Part shown: piece by piece, positions 9,205 through 18,564 of the stretch
Layout: each line of letters starts with the position of its first letter
Position numbering within the stretch: position 1 is the stretch's first letter
Assembly (NCBI GenBank): GCA_002478745.1
Contig: DLQI01000155.1
Span: 42,906-106,905 of the forward strand
Reading direction: 5' to 3'
DNA: 64,000 nt
DNA from: Rhodobacteraceae bacterium UBA7436
GTDB taxonomy: Bacteria; Pseudomonadota; Alphaproteobacteria; Rhodobacterales; Rhodobacteraceae
Made by a program: the position numbers and the translations under genes
The notes under the pieces: model-generated
What the model was told of the DNA's origin: nothing
Seen by the model: only the letters and a program-made list of their open reading frames with translations
Databases searched by the model: none

Positions 9205-10455
9205 ATGACCTACCACCCAAAATCAGAATTTGTTGCAGTAATGATGGAACGCGGTTTCCTTGCCGACTGTACCGATTATCAAGGGCTGGATGAGGCGCTG
9301 CTTAAAGGTGCGCAACCTGGCTATATCGGCTTTGACGCCACAGCCAAATCGCTGCACGTAGGATCACTGATCCAAATCATGATGCTGCGCTGGTTGCAAA
9401 AGACAGGCAACAAACCAATCACCTTGATGGGTGGCGGCACAACAAAGGTTGGTGACCCGTCTTTTCGCGCGGATGAACGCCCTTTGCTTGATGCTGCAGC
9501 CATTGATGACAATATTGCAGGCATCAAAAAAGTGTTTAGCGCCTACTTAGAGTACGGCGACGGTCCAACTGATGCGATGATGATCAACAACGCCGAATGG
9601 TTGGACGAGTTAAATTACCTCGACTTCTTGCGGGACATTGGGCGCCATTTCTCGATCAACCGCATGTTGTCGTTTGAATCAGTGAAATCACGCCTTGATC
9701 GCGAACAGTCGCTGTCTTTCCTCGAATTCAACTACATGATCCTGCAGGCCTATGACTTTATGGAGCTAAGCCGTCGTTATGGCTGTGTTCTGCAAATGGG
9801 TGGTTCGGATCAATGGGGCAATATCGTCAACGGTATCGACCTGACGCGCCGTGTTATTGATGGCGAAGTTTATGGTCTGACATCCCCATTGCTAACCACG
9901 TCTGACGGCAAAAAGATGGGCAAATCACTGTCTGGTGCCATTTGGCTAAATCCTGACATGCTGTCTCCATATGAGTTCTGGCAATTCTGGCGCAACACAA
10001 CAGACGCCGATGTCGGGCGTTTCCTCAAGCTATACACCGAGCTCCCAGTAGACGAATGTGATCGCCTTGGTGCACTTGAGGGTGCAGAGATCAACGAGAG
10101 CAAGGTGCGTTTGGCCAATGAGGTCACAACCCTATTGCACGGTGCAGATGCGGCAGCGGCGGCTGAAGCCACAGCACGCGAAGTGTTTGAAAAAGGTGGT
10201 GTTGGTGATGATTTGCCAACGCTAACTCTGAGCGCTGAAGAAGTAGGCGATGGGATCTCAATCGTTCAGTTGCTGGTGAAATCCGGCCTTGCGGGGTCCG
10301 GCAAAGAAGCCAAGCGTCTGATTTCTGAGAACGGTGCCAAAATCAATGATGAACCACTGGCTGAAGCTGGCATGATGATTGATGCTGCTGCGCTGGCCAC
10401 TCCAATCAAGCTAAGCGCCGGTAAAAAGCGCCATGCTCTGGTACAAATTGGGTAA
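9205..10455 (+). CDS. tyrS: Tyrosyl-tRNA synthetase
   Basis: A class I aminoacyl-tRNA synthetase of 416 residues. It has the HIGH-type motif in SLHVGSLIQI, the tyrosine-binding MGGSDQWGN segment, and KMGKS as the KMSKS loop. A C-terminal S4-like RNA-binding domain follows (SGLAGSGKEAKRLISENGAK). The first ATG giving MTYHPKSEF has AAGAG upstream; a GTG further up is in frame but unlikely. It is divergent from anmK. Confidence 0.97.
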   Translation: MTYHPKSEFVAVMMERGFLADCTDYQGLDEALLKGAQPGYIGFDATAKSLHVGSLIQIMMLRWLQKTGNKPITLMGGGTTKVGDPSFRADERPLLDAAAIDDNIAGIKKVFSAYLEYGDGPTDAMMINNAEWLDELNYLDFLRDIGRHFSINRMLSFESVKSRLDREQSLSFLEFNYMILQAYDFMELSRRYGCVLQMGGSDQWGNIVNGIDLTRRVIDGEVYGLTSPLLTTSDGKKMGKSLSGAIWLNPDMLSPYEFWQFWRNTTDADVGRFLKLYTELPVDECDRLGALEGAEINESKVRLANEVTTLLHGADAAAAAEATAREVFEKGGVGDDLPTLTLSAEEVGDGISIVQLLVKSGLAGSGKEAKRLISENGAKINDEPLAEAGMMIDAAALATPIKLSAGKKRHALVQIG

Positions 10456-10480
10456 TAGTCTGACGATTTAGAAAACTCTG

Positions 10481-10507
10481 AAAGGGCCGCTTATTTAGCG
10501 GCCTTTT
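10481..10507 (+). terminator. Terminator of tyrS, overlapping the 3' end of the ABC-F gene
   Basis: The stem AAAGGGCCGC pairs with GCGGCCTTTT across the loop TTATTTA, giving about ten pairs including one G-T, and ends in a T run. The stop codon of the convergent ABC-F gene lies in the loop, so the two genes share these bases. Confidence 0.8.
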
Positions 10508-12302
10508 CTTCGAGTAGCATCCATTCTTCCTCAGCCGCGTCCAATTTGGATTGGCGTTCGATTAGGGCGTCTGTCGCCTTTTGGAACTTCACTGGGTTTT
10601 CAGTGAACAAGGCTGGATCGCTCATCAACTCTTGCAGTTTGCCGATTTCGGCTTCCAAGCGTTCCATTTCAGCTGGAATAGTTTCAAGACGATGCTTTTC
10701 AGTAAAGCTAAGGCCTGACTTAGGTGCTTCTTCTTTTTCTTTACCTTTAGACGCGGAACGTTTTGATTTCACAACGCTTTCGCCAAAATCATCCTGATTG
10801 CGCTGTGCGATATAGTCAGACCATCCGCCGGCATAAACAGTCGCTTTGCCGTCACCTTCCATCGCGATGGTCGTTACGGCCACACGATCAAGGAAGTCGC
10901 GGTCGTGGCTGACCAGAACAACGGTGCCGTCGTATTGGCCCAGCAAGTCCTGAAGCAAATCAAGCGTTTCAATATCAAGGTCATTGGTCGGCTCATCGAG
11001 CACCAAAAAGTTGCTGCTGCGGGCCATCAATTTGGCAAGCAACAGGCGTGCTTTTTCACCACCGGACAAAGAGCGTACAGGCGCGCGCGCCTGCCCCTCG
11101 TCGAATAGGAATTCCTTTAAGTAGCCAACAACGTGTTTCGGCATGCCGCGCACCATCACTTGGTCCGCTTTGCCTGAAACGCGCATCTCTGGATCACCTG
11201 TTAGGCTGTCCCAAAGGGTCATATCACCATCAAGCTGTGCGCGTGATTGATCAAACAAAGCCAGCTCTAGATTGGTACCCAGCTTGATTGTGCCAGTGTC
11301 CGGCTCTTCGCGCCCGATCATCATGTTCAGCAGCGTGGTTTTGCCGACGCCATTTGGTCCAACAAGTGCGATGCGATCACCGCGATTGATTGTGATATCA
11401 AAGGGTTCAAGAATTTTCTTGTCACCAAAAGCCTTGGTAATTTGGGTCGCCTCAATGACCTTGCGGCCTGATTTTTTACCAGCTTCGAATGCCATGGCCG
11501 CAGCCCCTTGGCGGGTGATCTGCCCTGCCCGTTCGGCGCGCAATTCCTGCAAGGCTCGCACGCGTCCCTGGTTGCGCTTGCGACGTGCAGAAATACCTTC
11601 AACGGCCCAACGTGCTTCGGCTTTGATCTTGCGGTTCAGCTTGTGACGCTGGGTGTCTTCTTCTTCCCACGTCGCATCGCGCCATGCCTCGAATTCACCG
11701 AAACCGCGTTCCTGACGTTTGACCATACCGCGGTCAATCCAAAGGGTCGCGCGGGTCAGCGCCTGCAAGAATGCACGGTCGTGGCTGATAAGGATATAGC
11801 CCTTGCGCGTTGCCTTCAGCTCGGATTCGAGCCAAGCAATCGCTTCAATATCAAGGTGGTTGGTCGGCTCGTCCAGCAACATTAGATCTGGGCCACCTGC
11901 CATCAAACGGGCCAAGGCCGCGCGACGCCGTTCGCCGCCAGATGCGGTCTCAACCGGACGTGCCGGATCAAACTTAAGGCCCGCGCCTGCACGCTCAACC
12001 TTGTACATCTCGCTCTCGTCCAACCCATGGGCTGCGAAATCACCTAGTGTGGCAAAACCAGAAAGGTCTGGTTCTTGTTCCATATATCCAACGGACACGC
12101 CCGGGCCTGCGATCACCTCGCCAGAGTCAGGTTCGACCAATCCGCCCATAACTTTCATCAAGGTGGACTTGCCTGAACCGTTGCGCCCAACAAGGGCAAC
12201 ACGGTCCCCCGGTTGTGCGACCAGACTAAGACCGTCAAAAATGGGATCACCGCCGAAAGTCAGCGAAATTTCGTTCAATTGAAGAAGGGGTATACGAGCC
12301 AT
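10491..12302 (-). CDS. ABC-F family ATPase (Uup-like)
   Basis: A soluble protein of 603 residues with two ABC ATPase domains and no membrane segments. Walker A motifs are GRNGSGKST and GPNGVGKTT, signatures ASGGERRRAAL and LSGGEKARLLL, and Walker B stretches LMLLDEPTNHLD and FLVLDEPTNDLD. A linker lies between the domains, and a Lys/Glu-rich C-terminal helical tail (about the last 80 residues) may be a coiled coil as in Uup. ABC-F proteins act on ribosomes or DNA structures; the tail favours the Uup branch. Confidence 0.93.
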   Translation of the reverse strand: MARIPLLQLNEISLTFGGDPIFDGLSLVAQPGDRVALVGRNGSGKSTLMKVMGGLVEPDSGEVIAGPGVSVGYMEQEPDLSGFATLGDFAAHGLDESEMYKVERAGAGLKFDPARPVETASGGERRRAALARLMAGGPDLMLLDEPTNHLDIEAIAWLESELKATRKGYILISHDRAFLQALTRATLWIDRGMVKRQERGFGEFEAWRDATWEEEDTQRHKLNRKIKAEARWAVEGISARRKRNQGRVRALQELRAERAGQITRQGAAAMAFEAGKKSGRKVIEATQITKAFGDKKILEPFDITINRGDRIALVGPNGVGKTTLLNMMIGREEPDTGTIKLGTNLELALFDQSRAQLDGDMTLWDSLTGDPEMRVSGKADQVMVRGMPKHVVGYLKEFLFDEGQARAPVRSLSGGEKARLLLAKLMARSSNFLVLDEPTNDLDIETLDLLQDLLGQYDGTVVLVSHDRDFLDRVAVTTIAMEGDGKATVYAGGWSDYIAQRNQDDFGESVVKSKRSASKGKEKEEAPKSGLSFTEKHRLETIPAEMERLEAEIGKLQELMSDPALFTENPVKFQKATDALIERQSKLDAAEEEWMLLEEKAAK

Positions 12303-12384
12303 GCTTGCCAGCTACCTGCCCGACGCGACAGGGTCAATCGCCGCTCTTCATTTTACCAAATAAACTCTCGCCCACAGGGCGAAA

Positions 12385-13134
12385 CTAGCCGACCAAAGCA
12401 CGAAGAAGGCGTTTGCGTGCTTTGGGAATGGCGTTGATGTCGACGGCTGTAAAAACATGCATCGTTTCGAGCTTGCGATCGAAAACCGCATGATCACTCA
12501 CCCACCCCCCCATCAAAAGGTAGGTTCGCAACAATGGTGGCATCCTCGCCAAGGCTTGTTTCGTGTCAAACTCAGCGCGGCCATCGCGTTTGAAATTAAA
12601 GACGTCGCGCGACTTAACCTGCGGGGCCCAAAGAGATGGCGCGGTGTGACGTTTTCCTAACAGTTCAAAAACTTCTTGATGCACAGACGTGTCGGTGCCT
12701 GCGAATGACGTACAGCCAAACAACATCGAAATTTTGCATTCATCCACATAAGCCGTCAAAGCCGCCCAGGCGATCCTGATGATATCCGGGTGTTGTGCGT
12801 CAGGGTGGATACAGAACCGCCCCAGTTCGATCATTGGTCCCTTAAAAGACAACAGGGCCTCGAGGTCGTAAAATTGGGCTGAATAGCTGCTTTGAACAGT
12901 TTCACCCGTAACGGACAGCATTCGAAAGCACCCGACCAGTCGATTGTCTACAAGTGAATGAATAAGAATATGTGCACAGTTTGGATCAAACGCATCAGAG
13001 TCGCGGCCCGCAAGATTGAAACAAAGGCCACGTAAATCTTGAGCATCCACAATATCTTGGGCTGATTTTGCGACGGATACAACGTAACGGCCCTTAGAAA
13101 AGGCCATCACGTCAAAGGCTCTCAAATGCTCCAT
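12385..13134 (-). CDS. OlsB-family acyl-ACP N-acyltransferase (ornithine/glutamine aminolipid synthesis)
   Basis: A 249-residue GNAT-fold acyltransferase like OlsB, which attaches a 3-hydroxyacyl chain from ACP to the alpha-amino group of ornithine. Visible family segments are LRGLCFNLAG, IELGRFCIHPD and MLFGCTSFAGTD, followed by PPLLRTYLLMGGWVSDHAV. The O-acyltransferase OlsA is not next to it. In roseobacters a separate OlsB homolog (GlsB) makes glutamine lipids, so either substrate is possible. An alternative start at ATG 13107 is also reasonable. Confidence 0.85.
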   Translation of the reverse strand: MEHLRAFDVMAFSKGRYVVSVAKSAQDIVDAQDLRGLCFNLAGRDSDAFDPNCAHILIHSLVDNRLVGCFRMLSVTGETVQSSYSAQFYDLEALLSFKGPMIELGRFCIHPDAQHPDIIRIAWAALTAYVDECKISMLFGCTSFAGTDTSVHQEVFELLGKRHTAPSLWAPQVKSRDVFNFKRDGRAEFDTKQALARMPPLLRTYLLMGGWVSDHAVFDRKLETMHVFTAVDINAIPKARKRLLRALVG

Positions 13135-13194
13135 ACGCAGTCACATGTTTCAACACAGGTCATGACGCAAGGATGCTGTGTTTAGGTATCAACC

Positions 13195-13638
13195 TTAAAG
13201 GCCGCCGCCAAGTTTGCCGATATTGCCAAACAGCTGCCTCAACAAGGATTTGTCCGTCACTGCAGTGTCTGTAATCCGACGGGCCAGTGGGACAACTTTG
13301 CCATCTTCGAGCCCAAACCGTTCAATATTGCTCACAACGCCTGCATTATCAAAGCTGATCGCAACCATTTGGCGTTCAATTTCTTTGGGCGCAGATGGGC
13401 CAAATGTCCGCTTGCGGCTACGGACATAATAATAGCCACTGTCATTTAGCACACCACCAGAGGATGGCGGCCCAACTGTCTCTTCGACAGAGGCGCGTGT
13501 GTCTACGCCAACGATAACCACATCGAGGTCTTCTTGTGGTGGAATAAAACCGTGATTGATAAAAGTTGGCGTACAGGCCCCAAGGGTCAAACATGCTGCA
13601 CCAGTAGTGATCCATTTTAGATAGGATTTGATCTGCAT
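13195..13638 (-). CDS. bamE: Outer-membrane assembly lipoprotein BamE (SmpA/OmlA)
   Basis: A 147-residue lipoprotein with a signal peptide and lipobox ending LGAC, then an SmpA/OmlA fold (DTRASVEETVGPPSSGGV, YYYVRSRKRTFG, VAISFDNAGVV). It is a small subunit of the BAM complex that inserts beta-barrel proteins. The start is ATG 13638 with AGAGG upstream; the frame is open further but would spoil the signal peptide. It is divergent from the yceD-rpmF-plsX-fabH operon, a pairing usual in Rhodobacterales. Confidence 0.9.
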   Translation of the reverse strand: MQIKSYLKWITTGAACLTLGACTPTFINHGFIPPQEDLDVVIVGVDTRASVEETVGPPSSGGVLNDSGYYYVRSRKRTFGPSAPKEIERQMVAISFDNAGVVSNIERFGLEDGKVVPLARRITDTAVTDKSLLRQLFGNIGKLGGGL

Positions 13639-13726
13639 TTTGTCTGCCCTCTTGCTCTTAATCGTTACGGCTTTTATCCCGCGTACCAAAGGAACGTCCC
13701 TGTTTCAAGAAACGAAAGCATGAATC

Positions 13727-14278
13727 ATGTCAGTCGCACTTCCCTCCAAGCTCGCTTATCGCGTTAGCGATCTTCCAAATAACTCGATCAAAAAGTTCGA
13801 TTTGCGCCCAGAACCAGCACAAAATGACGCAATCTCGGCGGAATTAGACCTACTGGGTTTGCGCAAACTGCGTTTCACAGGCCAGATACAGTCATCAGGT
13901 AAGTCAGACTGGCGTTTGACTGGAACAATAGGTGCAACGGTAATCCAACCCTGCACAATTACCCTTGAACCGGTCACGACCCGAGTTGATGAACCCGTCG
14001 AGCGCCTTTTCGTAAAAGAAATAGCTGATCTTGGTGAAGAGGAAATCGAGATGCCGGAGGACGATACCATCGAGCCATTGGGCACATGGATCGACCCCGA
14101 AGCGATTATGATCGAATCTTTATGCCTTGCGTTGCCAGAGTACCCACGGGCCGAAGGCGCAACGCTTGGCGAATCCGTCTACACACAACCAGGCGAAGCG
14201 CCGATGCGCGACGAAGATGCACGCCCGTTTGCTGGTCTGGCAGCGCTGAAAGACCAGTTGAAATCAGACGACGAATAA
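13727..14278 (+). CDS. DUF177/YceD family protein
   Basis: A 183-residue acidic protein of the DUF177 family found upstream of rpmF in most bacteria. The family segments LTGTIGATVIQPCTITLEPV and the later GTWIDPEAIMIESLCLALPEYPR are present. Related proteins have been linked to 23S rRNA or to rpmF-plsX expression in some bacteria and plastids, but no exact role can be given. It should be co-transcribed with rpmF, plsX and fabH. Confidence 0.88.
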   Translation: MSVALPSKLAYRVSDLPNNSIKKFDLRPEPAQNDAISAELDLLGLRKLRFTGQIQSSGKSDWRLTGTIGATVIQPCTITLEPVTTRVDEPVERLFVKEIADLGEEEIEMPEDDTIEPLGTWIDPEAIMIESLCLALPEYPRAEGATLGESVYTQPGEAPMRDEDARPFAGLAALKDQLKSDDE

Positions 14279-14475
14279 GAGATAACAGTTATAGCCCTAA
14301 AACGTTCAAATATCTGCTTGCGTCTGAGACAATTCGCAGTATTTTGCGCGCCTCATGGTATTAAAGGTTGGACATGTTGAGGCACACCGCCTAAACGCAC
14401 GTCACGCCCAAACCAAACGTTATGCAACATCGGCTCCGCATACTGCGTCGCCCTTTAATCTAAAGGCCCATTATA

Positions 14476-14682
14476 ATGGCTGTTCAACAGAACAAAGTTT
14501 CCACATCGCGCCGCAACAACCGTCGCTCGCACGATTCCCTGGTTGCTGCAAACCCAAACGAATGCACCAACTGTGGTGAGCTGAAACGCCCGCACCACAT
14601 CTGTGCTGCTTGCGGTCACTACGACAACAACGAGATCGTCGCATTGGCTGAAGAAGTAGACCTGGAAGACGACGCGGCATAA
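14476..14682 (+). CDS. rpmF: 50S ribosomal protein L32
   Basis: The 68-residue L32 begins AVQQNKVSTSRRNNRRSHD and carries a zinc-ribbon Cys set at 30, 33, 43 and 46 (CTNC and CAAC). It is the four-Cys form rather than a zinc-independent paralog. It lies 197 bases after yceD, a gap long enough for its own promoter, and 37 bases before plsX. Confidence 0.98.
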   Translation: MAVQQNKVSTSRRNNRRSHDSLVAANPNECTNCGELKRPHHICAACGHYDNNEIVALAEEVDLEDDAA

Positions 14683-14719
14683 ACCACCTTTTGGCCCTAA
14701 AGCAGATAGGCATTCGCAC

Positions 14720-15802
14720 ATGACGGCAACGACCGATCAGACAGACGCGAAACGCCAGAACACCGTAATTGCGGTGGATGCAATGGGTGGTGACAGCGGC
14801 CCTTCAGCAATTGTTGCTGGATGCGCTGCTTTTGCCAAACGCCGCAAGGACGTCGATATAATCCTACACGGGCCTCAAGCCACGCTTGAGGCTCTTGTTT
14901 TGCGACGTAAGCAACTTAACGGCCGTGTCACTATTCGTGATGCGGCTGAAGTTGTTTCAATGGAAGACAAGCCTAGCCAAGTTGTTCGTCACGGCAAGAA
15001 AACATCGATGTGGGCCACTGTAGAAACTGTGCGCTCGGGTGATGCGAGTGTTGCTGTAAGCTGCGGTAACACTGGTGCGTTGATGGCTGTATCGATGATA
15101 CGCCTGCGCAAACTGCCAGGGGTTAATCGTCCTGCGATTGCGGTGCTTTGGCCATCTTCTAACCCTCAAGGTTTTAACGTCATGCTGGACGTCGGTGCAG
15201 ATATTCGCGCCGATGCTGATGATTTGATGCGTTACGCGTTGATGGGCGCATCCTACGCCCGCAATGGCATGGAACTGCCCCGTCCCCGTATTGGCCTGCT
15301 GAATGTGGGGACCGAAGAGCACAAGGGCCGTCCTGAACTGCACGAAGCCTATGAGTTGATCGCAGCCCAAGCGGAACAAGCCAACTTTGAGTTTGTTGGC
15401 TTTGTTGAGGGGGGCGACATTCCCGGTGACATCGCCGATGTTATTGTGACGGATGGTTTCACCGGTAACATTGCAATCAAGACTGGTGAAGGGACCGCTG
15501 GTTTGATCGGTGATTTGCTTCGCAAAGCCTTCAAAAACACTCCGATGTCACGCCTTGCTTACTTGTTCGCCTTCACTTCTATGCAGCGTTTGAAGCGCCG
15601 TATCGATCCACGCCGTGTAAATGGTGGTGTGTTTTTGGGCTTGAACGGTATGGTCGTGAAATCGCATGGTTCTGCAGACGCAACTGGCGTTGCTGCAGCT
15701 TTGCAATTGGCCGCACAGTTGGCCGAAAATGGATTTACTGGCAAGCTGGCCGCCCGCGTGGCTGCTGTTTTGCCCACCGAACCAAAGGATCAAGACGCAT
15801 GA
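14720..15802 (+). CDS. plsX: Phosphate acyltransferase PlsX
   Basis: A 360-residue enzyme that makes acyl-phosphate from acyl-ACP for the PlsY step of phosphatidic acid synthesis. It has the N-terminal VIAVDAMGGDSGPSAIVAG motif, SCGNTGALMAVSM, GLLNVGTEEHKG and the VTDGFTGNIAIKT segment. The last codons overlap the fabH start in ATGA, so the two genes are translationally coupled. Confidence 0.97.
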   Translation: MTATTDQTDAKRQNTVIAVDAMGGDSGPSAIVAGCAAFAKRRKDVDIILHGPQATLEALVLRRKQLNGRVTIRDAAEVVSMEDKPSQVVRHGKKTSMWATVETVRSGDASVAVSCGNTGALMAVSMIRLRKLPGVNRPAIAVLWPSSNPQGFNVMLDVGADIRADADDLMRYALMGASYARNGMELPRPRIGLLNVGTEEHKGRPELHEAYELIAAQAEQANFEFVGFVEGGDIPGDIADVIVTDGFTGNIAIKTGEGTAGLIGDLLRKAFKNTPMSRLAYLFAFTSMQRLKRRIDPRRVNGGVFLGLNGMVVKSHGSADATGVAAALQLAAQLAENGFTGKLAARVAAVLPTEPKDQDA

Positions 15803-16770
15803 CATTGCGCGCTGTTGTAAAAGGGGTTGGGCATTACCTACCGGAACGTATCGTTCCAAATGCTGAATTTGAGAAGACCTTAGATACAACGGATGAATGG
15901 ATCAAATCGCGTTCCGGCATCGAACGTCGCCATTTCGCGGCCGAAGGTGAAACAACATCCATGTTGGCAACCAAAGCGGCCCAAGCGGCGCTGGCCAATG
16001 CTGGAATGACTGCAGATGACGTGGATGCCATTGTTTTGGCAACCTCAACTGCCGACCTCACCTTCCCTTCAGCTGCAACGATGGTTCAAGCCAACCTTGG
16101 TATGACCAAGGGCTTTGCATTTGATATTCAAGCCGTTTGTGCCGGTTTCGTCTTTGCCCTTAGCAATGCCAATGCTTTGATCCTCTCGGGTCAGGCGAAA
16201 CGCGTATTGGTGATTGGCGCGGAAACATTCAGCCGCATCATGGACTGGACCGATCGCGGCACCTGTGTGTTATTCGGTGATGGCGCTGGTGCGCTCATCT
16301 TGGAGGCCGAAGAAGGCACGGGCGACAGCAGCGATCGCGGCATTCTATCAACGGACCTTAATTCAGACGGCACACACCGTGATCTGCTGTATGTTGACGG
16401 TGGTGTTAGCACAGGCACGTCTGGTTACTTGCGGATGCAGGGCAACCAAGTGTTCCGCCATGCGGTTGGCAAATTGGCAGCCACAGCAACAACTGCGATG
16501 GAACGTGCAAACGTGACCACAGATGACGTTGACTGGATCGTTCCGCATCAAGCCAATATCCGTATTATTCAAGGCACTGCCAAGAAAATGGGTGTGCCGA
16601 TGGAGAATGTGATCGTGACAGTTCAGGATCACGGCAACACGTCTGCCGCCTCTATCCCGCTTGCAATGTCTGTTGGTGCACAAAACGACCAAATTAAACA
16701 AGGTGATTTGCTGGTGACAGAGGCAATCGGCGGTGGACTGGCCTGGGGCGCGGTGGTGTTACGCTGGTAA
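15799..16770 (+). CDS. fabH: 3-oxoacyl-ACP synthase III (KASIII)
   Basis: A 323-residue thiolase-fold enzyme that condenses acetyl-CoA with malonyl-ACP to start fatty acid synthesis. The active-site Cys lies in FDIQAVCAGFVFAL, the His in WIVPHQANIRII and the Asn in DHGNTSAASIPLA. It begins with the ATGA overlap on plsX, so plsX and fabH form one expression unit. Confidence 0.97.
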   Translation: MTLRAVVKGVGHYLPERIVPNAEFEKTLDTTDEWIKSRSGIERRHFAAEGETTSMLATKAAQAALANAGMTADDVDAIVLATSTADLTFPSAATMVQANLGMTKGFAFDIQAVCAGFVFALSNANALILSGQAKRVLVIGAETFSRIMDWTDRGTCVLFGDGAGALILEAEEGTGDSSDRGILSTDLNSDGTHRDLLYVDGGVSTGTSGYLRMQGNQVFRHAVGKLAATATTAMERANVTTDDVDWIVPHQANIRIIQGTAKKMGVPMENVIVTVQDHGNTSAASIPLAMSVGAQNDQIKQGDLLVTEAIGGGLAWGAVVLRW

Positions 16771-16825
16771 TCCACCATTTTTGTACCAATCCAACGCTGA
16801 AACTACCATCGGCAAGGCATTGATA

Positions 16826-16855
16826 TTGACTCGGAATTTCTCCTCGCCCTATTGT
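16826..16855 (+). promoter_or_regulatory. Putative sigma-70-type promoter for ihfA
   Basis: TTGACT at 16826-16831 and TATTGT at 16850-16855, 18 bases apart, just upstream of ihfA. It matches the housekeeping consensus well at -35 and moderately at -10. This suggests ihfA-merR can be transcribed apart from plsX-fabH. Confidence 0.55.
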
Positions 16856-16876
16856 GATCGCAAATAGGGGAACAAC

Positions 16877-17179
16877 ATGACTGATAACACACTGACACGT
16901 ATGGATCTTAGCGAAGCTGTTTTTCGCGAAGTTGGTTTATCACGTAACGAAAGTGCGCAATTGGTAGAAAGCGTTTTGGATCATATCTCGGATGCTTTGG
17001 TAAAAGGTGAACAGGTTAAAATTTCTTCCTTTGGTACGTTTTCAGTACGCAGCAAATCAGCGCGTGTTGGTCGCAATCCGAAAACTGGCGAAGAAGTGCC
17101 AATTAATCCGCGCCGTGTCCTTACATTCCGTCCGTCACATTTGATGAAGGATCGCGTTGCTTTAGGCAACAAGTCTTAA
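16877..17179 (+). CDS. ihfA: Integration host factor subunit alpha
   Basis: A 100-residue DNA-bending protein of the HU/IHF family with the signature ISSFGTFSVRSKSARVGRNP and the PINPRRVLTFRPS arm. It pairs with IhfB, which is not in this window. It starts after a clear AGGGG ribosome site and is followed five bases later by the MerR gene, an arrangement common in Rhodobacterales. Confidence 0.96.
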   Translation: MTDNTLTRMDLSEAVFREVGLSRNESAQLVESVLDHISDALVKGEQVKISSFGTFSVRSKSARVGRNPKTGEEVPINPRRVLTFRPSHLMKDRVALGNKS

Positions 17180-17183
17180 TCTT

Positions 17184-18359
17184 ATGGCAAAGTCTGCGGA
17201 CGCTTTTCGTACCATCTCAGAAGTTGCTGACTGGCTAGGCGTGCAAACGCACGTTCTACGTTTTTGGGAAAGTAAGTTCACACAAGTGAAGCCTGTGAAA
17301 CGTGCAGGCGGACGTCGCTATTACCGTCCTGCAGACATGCAACTTTTGGGTGGCATTCAAAAGCTTCTGCACGAAGATGGGCTTACAATTAAGGGTGTTC
17401 AGAAGATTTTGCGCGAAAAAGGTATGGCGCATGTGTCTGCCCTTTCGCCTGCCGTGGACGGTGCAGCAGACGAATTGCCGGTAGCCATGCCAGAGATCGT
17501 TGAAACGATTGAAGCCGAACCACAAACAGCAAAAATTCTACCGCTTGTTCCAAAAACCAAGGTTGAGGAAACCGTAGAACGCCAGCCGTTGACGCCAGAC
17601 GAAACGTACGAACATGTGGCTGAGGCCGAAGAAGAAATCCAAGAAAATGTTGAAACCACAGCGCTTGACGACGGGGTGGCTGATTCCGTTGACGAAATCG
17701 AGGTGCAACCACAGCCTGACGACGTTGCGGACGCGCCTGTGAATGACGACCCACAATCCTCGTCCTTCGACAGCCAAATAGAGCAACCAAACGTAACGAT
17801 TGATGACGCTCCTATCACGGTAGCCTCGGTCCACGAGGATTTACCAACGCCGCTGAGTGAAGACCTCATTACTGATGAACCTGTGGTCGCCGCGATACCC
17901 GAATCGGCTGAAACAATCGAAGAATCGCCGGCTGACGCACCGGAACCAACTTTGGAACAGGACGCGTCTACGCCAGACGACATTGACCCGTTCCCCGTCA
18001 TGCCAGCCTTCTTGAGCAGATCAACTCCGCAACCGGCTAATCCCGAAGCGACTGTGGCAGAGGTTGAGGACGTGGTATCTGGAGCAGCGGCTGCATCTGA
18101 GCAAGAAGAAGAGCCAACCGTAGAAGCCATTGATGTTGCAATTCCCGAAGTAGAGGCAACCGAGCCTGAGGCACCTGCCCCGTTGACTGTAGAATTGCCC
18201 CAGGCAGTGGCTGAACCCGACATTCAGACCACTCCTAGTGTGCTGGCGGCATTGTCAAAGGTGAGTGCGCTAAGCACCGCACAAGCGGAGTCTATAGCAC
18301 TCCTTTTGGCGCAACTGCGCGATGCGCTTGATCGCATGACGCAGGGCCGCAAAGAATAA
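17184..18359 (+). CDS. MerR-family regulator with long acidic C-terminal extension
   Basis: Residues 8-75 form a MerR winged helix (RTISEVADWLGVQTHVLRFWE, then RYYRPADMQLLGGIQKLLHEDGLTIKGVQ). The other 310 or so residues are low-complexity and rich in Glu, Asp, Pro, Val and Ala, ending in a short helix (LALLLAQLRDALDRM). No effector-binding domain is seen. It is translated with ihfA; orthologs with the same layout follow ihfA in other Rhodobacterales. Target genes are unknown. Confidence 0.88.
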   Translation: MAKSADAFRTISEVADWLGVQTHVLRFWESKFTQVKPVKRAGGRRYYRPADMQLLGGIQKLLHEDGLTIKGVQKILREKGMAHVSALSPAVDGAADELPVAMPEIVETIEAEPQTAKILPLVPKTKVEETVERQPLTPDETYEHVAEAEEEIQENVETTALDDGVADSVDEIEVQPQPDDVADAPVNDDPQSSSFDSQIEQPNVTIDDAPITVASVHEDLPTPLSEDLITDEPVVAAIPESAETIEESPADAPEPTLEQDASTPDDIDPFPVMPAFLSRSTPQPANPEATVAEVEDVVSGAAAASEQEEEPTVEAIDVAIPEVEATEPEAPAPLTVELPQAVAEPDIQTTPSVLAALSKVSALSTAQAESIALLLAQLRDALDRMTQGRKE

Positions 18360-18416
18360 CGAAGTGCCAATTCCCCCTTGCCTCACGCCACAAATCGCGT
18401 ATGACATCCCTCAAGT

Positions 18417-18493
18417 CGGGCTATGGCGCAGTCTGGTAGCGCGTCCGTCTGGGGGACGGAAGGTCGCAGGTTCGAGTCCTGCTAGCCCGACCA
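18417..18493 (+). tRNA. tRNA-Pro (anticodon GGG)
   Basis: A 77-base cloverleaf: acceptor CGGGCTA pairs with TAGCCCG, D-arm GCGC/GCGC, anticodon stem TCCGT/ACGGA around the loop CTGGGGG (anticodon GGG), T-arm GCAGG/CCTGC around TTCGAGT, and an encoded ACCA end. C1-G72 fits bacterial tRNA-Pro. A hairpin terminator follows 20 bases later. Confidence 0.95.
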
Positions 18494-18512
18494 ATAATAG
18501 ACTTGCACAAAC

Positions 18513-18540
18513 CGCCCGTACCTTCGGTGTGCGGGCGTTT
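18513..18540 (+). terminator. Terminator after tRNA-Pro
   Basis: CGCCCGTAC pairs with GTGCGGGCG (nine pairs, one T-G) around a CTTCGGT loop, followed by TTTGGCGTTT. The tetraloop-like turn and GC stem support intrinsic termination, though the T run is short. Confidence 0.6.
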
Positions 18541-18564
18541 GGCGTTTAAACAAGAGTGAATTTT

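Noticed and set aside
17399..18223. Long minus-strand open frame opposite the MerR gene
   Set aside because: It is a Ser/Thr/Gly/Ala-rich shadow of the acidic low-complexity region on the plus strand.
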